NCBI RefSeq assembly: GCF_038502225.1
Contig: NC_091340.1
Location: 29,843,310 to 29,907,309 of the forward strand
Reading direction: 5' to 3'
From: Cherax quadricarinatus
Lineage: Eukaryota > Arthropoda > Malacostraca > Decapoda > Parastacidae
DNA: 64,000 nt
Shown: piece after piece, positions 55,228 through 64,000 of the stretch
How the letters are laid out: each line of letters begins with the position of its first letter
Position numbering within the stretch: position 1 is the first letter of the stretch
Made by a program: the position numbers and the translations under genes
Notes under the pieces: generated by a model
What the model saw: the letters and a program-made list of their open reading frames with translations, nothing else
The model's database searches: none
What the model was told of the DNA's origin: nothing

Positions 55228-56398
55228 TCACACGAAAACTCTTGATCCTCTTCAGATCCTCACACGAAAACTCTTGATCCTGTTCAGATCCTCACACGAA
55301 AACTCTTGATCCTCTTCAGATCCTCACACGAAAACTCTTGATCCTGTTCAGATCCTCACACGAAAACTCTTGATCCTGTTCAGATCCTCACACGAAAACT
55401 CTTGATCCTGTTCAGATCCTCACACGAGAACTCTTGATCCTCTTCAGATCCTCACACGAAAACTCTTGATCCTCTTCAGATCCTCACACGAAAACTCTTG
55501 ATCCTCTTCAGATCCTCACACGAAAACTCTTGATCCTGTTCAGATCCTCACACGAAAACTCTTGATCCTCTTCAGATCCTCACACGAAAACTCTTGATCC
55601 TGTTCAGATCCTCACACGAAAACTCTTGATCCTCTTCAGATCCTCACACGAAAACTCTTGATCCTGTTCAGATCCTCACACGAGAACTCTTGATCCTCTT
55701 CAGATCCTCACACGAAAACTCTTGATCCTCTTCAGATCCTCACACGAAAACTCTTGATCCTGTTCAGATCCTCACACGAAAACTCTTGATCCTCTTCAGA
55801 TCCTCACACGAAAACTCTTGATCCTGTTCAGATCCTCACACGAGAACTCTTGATCCTCTTCAGATCCTCACACGAAAACTCTTGATCCTCTTCAGATCCT
55901 CACACGAAAACTCTTGATCCTCTTCAGATCCTCACACGAAAACTCTTGATCCTCTTCAGATCCTCACACGAGAACTCTTGATCCTGTTCAGATCCTCAAG
56001 CGAGAACTCTTGATCCTGTTCAGATGCTCACACGAGAACTCTTGATCCTGTTCAGATCCTCACACGAGAACTCTTGATCCTGTTCAGGTCCTCACACGAA
56101 AACTCTTGATCCTGTTCAGATCCTCACACGAGAACCCTTGATCCTGTTCAGATCCTCACACGAGTTATCAGATCCTCACACGAAAACTCTTGATCCTGTT
56201 CAGATCCTCACACGAAAACTCTTGATCCTCTTCAGATCCTCACACGAAAACTTTTGATTCTCTTCAGATCCTCACACGAGTACTCTTGATCCTGTTCAGA
56301 TCCTCACACGAGAACTCTTGATCCTCTTCAGATCCTCACACGAGAACTCTTGATTCTCTTCAGATCCTCACACGAGAACTCTTGATCCTCTTCAGATC
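55228..56398 (+). repeat. 32-bp array (about 36 units)
   Basis: Units contain TCCTCACACGAAAACTCTTG and ATCCTSTTCAGA. Two-state sites: CTGTT or CTCTT, and GAAAA or GAGAA. The right third is enriched for GAGAA and has one short unit at 56160. Confidence 0.96.
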
Positions 56399-56491
56399 CT
56401 TTCTGCTGACACTGATCGGATTGGAAACTAATACCTTGTATGCTGTTTGACTTTTGTATGTACTGAGCTGCAAGACCGAGGTTTACTGGGT

Positions 56492-56959
<468 letters not shown>

Positions 56960-57059
56960 TTATTCCTACAAACACTTACAACGTATACAGACCATAGTTG
57001 ACGTCAGTGATAAACTATATAGAAAGCCCATTGTTATGCTGAGTATTTCGGACAAATTA

Positions 57060-57135
57060 GGTCAATTTTGTCCCCCAGGATGCGACCCACACCAGTGGGC
57101 TAACACCCAGGTACCTATCTACTGCTAGGTGAACA
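57060..57135 (-). mobile_element. SINE fragment (57-bp-unit family)
   Basis: 'ggctaacacccaggtaccta' and 'ctgctaggtgaacatgggg' match the internal units at 21854-22010. Confidence 0.55.
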
Positions 57136-57304
57136 TGGGGAATGGGTTTATGGGATATGGGGGATACTATTAATGTGTCATTGAAGCACAGGGGCTGGAT
57201 TTATGGGATACTCAGAGATTATACTCCATGGATTCTTCAGGTATACTGGGCTGTGTGTATGGGATACATGGGATAACTAACTGCCTATATATAGCCGTCC
57301 TGCT
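57136..57304. other. Unassigned spacer
   Basis: 'atgggatac(a/t)' phrases recur irregularly. Nothing else. Confidence 0.35.
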
Positions 57305-57400
57305 CCACCTCTGGTTAGTGTGACTTTGTCAATGGTCCAAGTCGGACCGAAACGTCGTCGTAAGCTTCTCTCTTTTATGTGCGGGTTATTTGTGTATACA
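57305..57400 (+). repeat. Family-B half element
   Basis: 'gtgactttgtcaatggtcca' to 'gtgcgggttatttgtgtata', equal to the right arm of 53545-53742 with one or two changes. No inverted partner. Confidence 0.8.
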
Positions 57401-57504
57401 TGGGATACCTTACTAGGATCATCGAGGGTCGATGATTGGATAAAAGCACATGGATGTGCATTATCTTACGGAACACTGATGTTCAAGGGTCTAAGTTTGC
57501 CAGA

Positions 57505-57685
57505 TATGGATTATTATTATTATAATCAAGGGGAAGCGCTCAACCCGTAGGATTATACAGCGCCCAGGGGAGGGGGGATGTGGAAGGCATTCAGGCTTAA
57601 TTCGGGGAACTGGAGCACAGATCCAATTCCCTAAATCAAGAGCCCCTCACCAACATCAAGGAACCTTCCATGAGGGGACAGCCAG
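57505..57685 (+). mobile_element. SINE-like dispersed repeat
   Basis: 'aaggggaagcgctcaacccg', 'taggattatacagcgcccag', 'gcattcaggcttaattcggg', 'gatccaattccctaaatcaa'. From memory this is a common decapod dispersed repeat that often has an (ATT)n run at its edge, as here. Confidence 0.6.
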
Positions 57686-58011
57686 ATATGGAACCAACCT
57701 TCACCAGATCGCTGTAGGTCACATAGTTACATCTTTTCGATTCAGGTTGATACCTTCATCTGATTATTGAGGATCAAAGTGTTTACGTTCATGGTACAAC
57801 TGGGATTATTTTCCTGGGTCGCTCATGGACCAGAGAATTTTTTTTGGGATAATTCACATTATCCTTCGTGAATTGTCTCCATTCGTCTGTCTTAATTCCA
57901 TATATATATTGTTACTGCGTTTATCTCCCATTGTTCCTGTCTCTCTTCCCTCTCAGTGGCGTCTCTCTCTCCCACCCATCACACACAGGCCCTTCCAGAT
58001 CTCTCACTAGT
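57686..58011. other. Unassigned spacer
   Basis: No feature recognised. Confidence 0.35.
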
Positions 58012-58125
58012 GTCTCTCACCTCTCCCATTGTCTCTCACCTCTCCCATTGTCTCTCACCTCTCCCATTGTCTCTCACCTCTCCCATTGTCTCTCACCTCT
58101 CCCACTGTCTCTCACCTCTCCCCTG
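58012..58125 (+). repeat. 19-bp array (CTCACCTCTCCCATTGTCT)
   Basis: About six units, then a CT-rich tail. Confidence 0.92.
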
Positions 58126-58295
58126 TTCAATCACCTCTCCCATCACCCACTTTTCCCTCTACTCTGCCTTTTCCCTCTCAAGTCCGCCCATTTCTCCAGC
58201 CCCTCTCAGTATGTTTCCCCTTTCCTATTCCATTCCACATTTTACCCTCAGGCCTTTCCTACCCGGCGAGGGGACGAGGATCACTTACAAGGGTG

Positions 58296-61215
58296 ACTGT
58301 TGTTGCTTTACTGTTGTTGCTTCACTGTTGTTGCTTTACTGTTGTTGCTTCACTGTTGTTGCTTTACTGTTGTTGCTTTACTGTTGTTGCTTTACTGTTG
58401 TTGCTTTACTGTTGTTGCTTTACTGTTGTTGCTTTACTGTTGTTGCTTTACTGTTGTTGCTTTACTGTTGTTGCTTTACTGTTGTTGCTTTACTGTTGTT
58501 GCTTTACTGTTGTTGCTTCACTGTTGTTGCTTTACTGTTGTTGCTTTACTGTTGTTGCTTTACTGTTGTTGCTTTACTGTTGTTGCTTTACTGTTGTTGC
58601 TTTACTGTTGTTGCTTCACTGTTGTTGCTTCACTGTTGTTGCCTTACTGTTGTTGCTTTACTGTTGTTGCTTTACTGTTGTTGCTTTACTGTTGTTGCTT
58701 TACTGTTGTTGCTTTACTGTTGTTGCTTTACTGTTGTTGCTTTACTGTTGTTGCTTTACTGTTGTTGCTTTACTGTTGTTGCTTTACTGTTGTTGCTTTA
58801 CTGTTGTTGCTTTACTGTTGTTGCTTCACTGTTGTTGCTTTACTGTTGTTGCTTCACTGTTGTTGCTTTACTGTTGTTGCTTCACTGTTGTTGCTTTACT
58901 GTTGTTGCTTTACTGTTGTTGCTTTACTGTTGTTGCTTTACTGTTGTTGCTTTACTGTTGTTGCTTTACTGTTGTTGCTTTACTGTTGTTGCTTTACTGT
59001 TGTTGCTTTACTGTTGTTGCTTTACTGTTGTTGCTTTACTGTTGTTGCTTCACTGTTGTTGCTTTACTGTTGTTGCTTTACTGTTGTTGCTTTACTGTTG
59101 TTGCTTTACTGTTGTTGCTTTACTGTTGTTGCTTCACTGTTGTTGCTTCACTGTTGTTGCCTTACTGTTGTTGCTTTACTGTTGTTGCTTTACTGTTGTT
59201 GCTTTACTGTTGTTGCTTTACTGTTGTTGCTTTACTGTTGTTGCTTTACTGTTGTTGCTTTACTGTTGTTGCTTTACTGTTGTTGCTTTACTGTTGTTGC
59301 TTTACTGTTGTTCCTGTACTGTTGTTCCTGTACTGTTGTTGCTGTACTGTTGTTGCTGTACTGTTGTTCCTGTACTGTTGTTCCAGTACTGTTGTTCCAG
59401 TACTGTTGTTCCAGTACTGTTGTTCCTGTACTGTTGTTCCTGTACTGTTGTTCCTGTACTGTTGTTCCTGTACTGTTGTTCCTGTACTGTTGTTCCAGTA
59501 CTGTTGTTCCAGTACTGTTGTTCCTGTACTGTTGTTGCTGTACTGTTGTTGCTGTACTGTTGTTGCTTTTCTGTTGTTGCTTTACTGTTGTTGCTTTACT
59601 GTTGTTGCTTTACTGTTGTTGCTTCACTGTTGTTGCTTTACTGTTGTTGCTTTACTGTTGTTGCTTTACTGTTGTTGCTTTACTGTTGTTGCTTTACTGT
59701 TGTTGCTTTACTGTTGTTGCTTTACTGTTGTTGCTTTACTGTTGTTGCTTTACTGTTGTTGCTTTACTGTTGTTGCTTTACTGTTGTTGCTTCACTGTTG
59801 TTGCTTTACTGTTGTTGCTTTACTGTTGTTGCTTTACTGTTGTTGCTTTACTGTTGTTGCTTTACTGTTGTTGCTTTACTGTTGTTGCTTTACTGTTGTT
59901 GCTTTACTGTTGTTGCTTTACTGTTGTTGCTTTACTGTTGTTGCTTTACTGTTGTTGCTTTACTGTTGTTGCTTCACTGTTGTTGCTTTACTGTTGTTGC
60001 TTTACTGTTGTTGCTTTACTGTTGTTGCTTCACTGTTGTTGCTTTACTGTTGTTGCTTTACTGTTGTTGCTTTACTGTTGTTGCTTTACTGTTGTTGCTT
60101 TACTGTTGTTGCTTTACTGTTGTTGCTTTACTGTTGTTGCTTTACTGTTGTTGCTTTACTGTTGTTGCTTCACTGTTGTTGCTTTACTGTTGTTGCTTTA
60201 CTGTTGTTGCTTTACTGTTGTTGCTTTACTGTTGTTGCTTTACTGTTGTTGCTTTACTGTTGTTGCTTTACTGTTGTTGCTTTACTGTTGTTGCTTTACT
60301 GTTGTTGCTTTACTGTTGTTGCTTTACTGTTGTTGCTTTACTGTTGTTGCTTTACTGTTGTTGCTTTACTGTTGTTGCTTTACTGTTGTTGCTTTACTGT
60401 TGTTGCTTTACTGTTGTTGCTTTACTGTTGTTGCTTTACTGTTGTTGCTTTACTGTTGTTGCTTTACTGTTGTTGCTTTACTGTTGTTGCTTTACTGTTG
60501 TTGCTTTACTGTTGTTGCTTTACTGTTGTTGCTTTACTGTTGTTGCTTTACTGTTGTTGCTTTACTGTTGTTGCTTTACTGTTGTTGCTTCACTGTTGTT
60601 GCTTTACTGTTGTTGCCTTACTGTTGTTGCTTTACTGTTGTTGCTTTACTGTTGTTGCTTCACTGTTGTTGCTTTACTGTTGTTGCTTTACTGTTGTTGC
60701 TTTACTGTTGTTGCTTTACTGTTGTTGCTTTACTGTTGTTGCTTTACTGTTGTTGCTTTACTCTTGTTGCTTTACTGTTGTTGCTTTACTGTTGTTGCTT
60801 TACTGTTGTTGCTTTACTGTTGTTTCTTTACTGTTGTTGCTTTACTGTTGTTGCTTTACTGTTGTTGCTTTACTGTTGTTGCTTTACTGTTGTTGCTTTA
60901 CTGTTGTTGCTTAACTGTTGTTGCTTAACTATTGTTGCTTTACTGTTGTTGCTTTACTGTTGTTGCTTAACTGTTGTTGCTTAACTGTTGTTGCTTTACT
61001 GTTGTTGCTTTACTGTTTTTTTACTGTTGTTGCTTTACTGTTGTTGCTTAACTGTTGTTGCTTCACTGTTGTTGCTTTACTGTTGTTGCTCTACTGTTGT
61101 TGTTTCACTGTTATTGCTTTACTGTTGTTGCTCTACTGCTGTTGCTTCACTGTTATTGCTTTACTGTTGTTGCTTTACTGTTGTTGCTTTACTGTTGTTG
61201 CTTCACTGTTGCTGC
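58296..61215 (+). repeat. 14-bp satellite (GCTTTACTGTTGTT), about 208 units
   Basis: Very homogeneous with scattered GCTTCAC units. An internal island at about 59310-59560 uses CTGTACTGTTGTTC and CAGTACTGTTGTTC. The right end (60900-61215) is degenerate with TTAAC, CTCTAC and TTATTG variants. All three + frames are open for 890-990 codons; not genes. Confidence 0.98.
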
Positions 61216-61217
61216 CT

Positions 61218-61335
61218 CACTGCTCGCGTCCTCAGCTCATACAACGTGGGTCCGGGGATCGATCCCGACACGGGCGAAACGTTGGACATGTTTCCTTACA
61301 CCTGTAGCTCCTGTTCACCAAACAGTAATTAGGTA
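61218..61335 (+). mobile_element. SINE fragment with tRNA-like B box and GAAACGTT
   Basis: 'ctcagctcatacaacgtggg', 'ccggggatcgatcccgacac', 'gggcgaaacgttggacatgt', 'ttccttacacctgtagctcc', 'gttcaccaaacagtaattag'. The end matches the 57-bp units at 21854. GGGC/GAAACG imitates the PLE motif. Confidence 0.6.
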
Positions 61336-61339
61336 CAGG

Positions 61340-61926
61340 GAGGTCAGTATGACGCACTGGCTTTACTGGGTTATCCAGGATGATGCACTGGCTTTACTGG
61401 GTTATCCAGGATGATGCACTGGCTTTACTGGGTTATCCAGGATGTTGCACTGGCTTTACTGGGTTATCCAGGATGATGCACTGGCTTTACTGGGTTATCC
61501 AGGATGTTGCACTGGTTTTACTGGGTTATCCAGGATGATGCACTGGCTTTACAGGGTTATCCAGGATGTTGCACTGGCTTTACTGGGTTATCCATGATGA
61601 TGCACTGGCTTTACTGGGTTATCCAGGATGTTGCACTGGTTTTACTGGGTTATCCAGGATGATGCACTGGCTTTACTGTGTTATCCAGGATGTTGCACTG
61701 GCTTTACTGGGTTATCCATGATGATGCACTGGCTTGACTGGGTTATCCAGGATGATGCACTGGCTTTACTGGGTTATCCAGGAGGATGCATTGGCTTTAC
61801 TGGTTTATCCAGGATGATGCACTGGCTTTCCTGGGTTATCCAGGATGATGCACTGGCTTTACTGGGTTATCCAGGATGATGCATTGGCTTTACTGGGTTA
61901 TCCAGGATGATGCACTGGCTTTACTG
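61340..61926 (+). repeat. 31-bp array
   Basis: About 19 units of TGATGCACTGGCTTTACTGG plus GTTATCCAGGA. TGTTGCACTGG variants alternate in the first half. Confidence 0.96.
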
Positions 61927-61927
61927 A

Positions 61928-62870
61928 AAGGATGACAGGGAAGCTATGAAGGAAGGGAAGAAAACTAGGAAGGAAGGAAAGAAAGATAGGAAGGATGAGA
62001 AGAAAGCTATGAAGGAAGGGAAGAAAGCTAGGAAGGAAGGAAAGAAAGCTATGAAGGAAGGGAAGAAAGCTAGGAAGGAAGGAAAGAAAGATAGGAAGGA
62101 TGAGAAGAAAGCTAGGAAGGAAGGGAAGAAAACTAGGAATGAAGGAAAGAAAACTAGGAAGGAAGGGAAGAAAACTAGGAAGGAAGGGAAGAAAACTAGG
62201 AAGGAAGGGAAGAAAACTAGGAAGGAAGGGAAGAAAACTAGGAAGGAAGGGAAGAAAACTAGGAAGGAAGTGAAGAAAACTAGGAAGGAAGGGAAGAAAG
62301 CTAGGAAGGAAGGGAAGAAAATTAGAAATGAAGGAAAGAAAACTAGGAAGGAAGGGAAGAAAACTAGGAAGGAAGGGAAGAAAACTAGGAAGGAAGGGAA
62401 GAAAACTAGGAAGGAAGGGAAGAAAACTAGGAAGGAAGGAGAGAAAGCTAGGAAGGAAGGAAAGAAAGTTAGGAAGGAAGGAAGGAAAGAAGGCTAGAAA
62501 GGAAGGGAAGAAAACTAGGAAAGAAGGGAAGAAAACTAGGAAGGAAGGGAAGAAAGTTAGGAAGGAAGGAAGGAAAGAAAGCTAGGAAGGAAGGGAAGGA
62601 AACTAGGAATGAAGGAAAGAAAACTAGGAAGGAAGGGAAGAAAACTAGGAATGAAGGAAAGAAAACTAGGAAGGAAGGGAAGAAAACTAGGAAGGAAGGG
62701 AAGAAAGCTAGGATGGAAGGGAAGTAAACTAGGAAGGAAGGGAAGAAAGCTAGGAAGGAAAGAAAACTAGTAAGGAAGGAGAGAAAGCTAGGAAGGAAGG
62801 AAAGAAAGTTAGGAAGGAAGGAAGGAAGGAAGGAAGGAAGGAAGGAAAGAAAGCTAGGAAGGAAGGGACT
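61928..62870 (+). repeat. 21-bp array (GAAGGAAGGGAAGAAAACTAG)
   Basis: About 44 units with GAAAGCTAG, GATAGG and extra GAAG insertions. All-purine on the + strand apart from 'act/gct/gat'. Lys/Glu-rich frames are artefacts. Confidence 0.95.
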
Positions 62871-63234
62871 TAACTATGAAAAAAGGAAGACATACAAAAC
62901 AAGGAAGAAACATACAACCTATCAGAAAAAAACACCACGCAGATTATTAACTAGATAATAAGAGGATGCGAATATTTACACTCGACCATTTTCTCTCGTG
63001 TATTTTTTCCCTAAACTCCGCCCGATAACTTCGCCAAGTATTTACGTTAGTTTAATAAGGTAATATCTTATTACAAGTATCTCTATTTCCCGAACATGCG
63101 TTTACCCATTCGTTTCCTAAATGTATATAATTTTCTCGTGTTTATCTCGTGCGTAGTGTTCTGAAACCATTTCTGTCCAATAGGTTTTTTGGCATCCTTG
63201 TTACGAGGTTTCCTACAGGTCCTTAAGAAAGTTC
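62871..63234. other. Unassigned AT-rich spacer
   Basis: No feature recognised. Confidence 0.4.
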
Positions 63235-63412
63235 TTATATAAATAACCCGCACATAGGAGGGGGAAACTTATTACGACGTTTCGGTCAGACTTGTACTAT
63301 TAACCAGTTAACTAGTTAACAATCCGAGTCGGATTGAAACGTCGTCGCAAGTTTTGCTCTTCTGTGAGCGGGTAATTGTTCCAATCAAGGTATCGTGCCT
63401 TATTGTTCTTTA
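63235..63412. mobile_element. Fold-back family-B element (decayed) ending in (TA)n
   Basis: Left arm 'aaataacccgcacatagg', 'acgacgtttcggtcagactt'. Right arm 'gagtcggattgaaacgtcgt', 'gtgagcgggtaatt'. The hairpin before GAAACG is AATCC/GGATT, fully compensated relative to GGTCC/GGACC. The tail 'tatcgtgccttattgttctt' runs into the TA tract. Confidence 0.7.
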
Positions 63413-63799
<387 letters not shown>

Positions 63800-63945
63800 C
63801 ATCAATAACATCATCAACAAGAACCATCACCACCACCATCACTAACATCATCAACGAGAACCACCACCACCACCACCATCACTAACATCATCAACGAGAA
63901 CCACCACGACCACCACCATCACTAACACCATCAACTGGTTCACCA
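63800..63945 (+). repeat. 40-bp array (about 3.5 units)
   Basis: Units start ACTAACATCATCAACGAGAA at 63841 and 63881, with partial units before and after, plus CCA/CCACCAC runs. Confidence 0.85.
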
Positions 63946-64000
63946 TCGCATCTCTCACAACAGCTCTCATGAACAAGAAACTCAGCCTCATACCTCAGAA

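Noticed and set aside
57956..60984. Frames of about 900-990 codons rich in Cys, Leu and Val
   Set aside because: 14-bp satellite without stops; three frames equally open.
61946..62585. Lys/Glu-rich coiled-coil-like protein
   Set aside because: 21-bp purine array; heptad-like pattern is a by-product of the 7-codon period.

Overview
This is eukaryotic, repeat-dominated DNA with no host protein-coding gene, rRNA or functional tRNA that I can support. The repeat families (Penelope-like retroelements, CR1-like LINEs with short tandem 3' tails, tRNA-derived SINEs, huge (TA)n and GC/CT minisatellites) match my recollection of decapod crustacean genomes, most likely a crayfish or relative. That assignment is inference from memory, not a database result.

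Layout: 1-5.6 kb holds Penelope-like element (PLE) ends, a fold-back element with a GIY-YIG endonuclease remnant, and 14-bp, CAG-rich and 52-bp arrays. 5.6-9.6 kb holds a 24-bp satellite, a SINE and a 36-bp minisatellite split by a perfect palindrome. 10-12.7 kb holds PLE ends and fold-back elements. 12.7-17.9 kb has three adjacent satellites (36, 27 and 17 bp). 19.2-20.6 kb is a broken non-LTR element with a restriction-like endonuclease between (TA)n tracts, next to a 100-bp assembly gap. 22.4-28.9 kb carries two tandem copies of one LINE family on the minus strand. 29-34.5 kb is a patchwork of SINEs, fold-backs, a gag-like zinc-knuckle ORF and LINE fragments. 34.7-44.6 kb is one 10-kb, 16-bp satellite. 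45-50 kb has PLE promoter and terminal modules and a second PLE pseudogene with RT and GIY-YIG parts. 50.6-56.4 kb has a 28-bp array split by a LINE fragment, a palindrome with a 13-bp target-site duplication, a CR1-like LINE and a 32-bp array. 56.5-64 kb is mostly arrays (AAT, 14, 31 and 21 bp) plus SINEs.

The most interesting signal is a dispersed structured RNA. About twenty PLE terminal sequences contain a type I hammerhead ribozyme-like fold: stem I, a CUGANGA-type core, a stem II hairpin, GAAA, a minimal C-G stem III and a GUU or GUC cleavage triplet. Stem I changes in step between subfamilies (GGA/TCC, CGA/TCG, TGA/TCA, TGGC/GCCA, TGTA/TACA). Stem II also covaries, and the core C3-G8 pair is replaced by U3-A8 in one subfamily. 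An AATAAA poly(A) signal lies inside the 3' strand of stem I. Two PLE coding remnants in the window and TATA boxes upstream of several copies fit a PLE pseudo-LTR origin. A second theme is fold-back architecture: at least eleven inverted-repeat units built from unrelated families, two of them perfect palindromes of 70- and 77-bp arms.

The very long open frames in the satellites are by-products of stop-free repeat units and are not annotated as genes.
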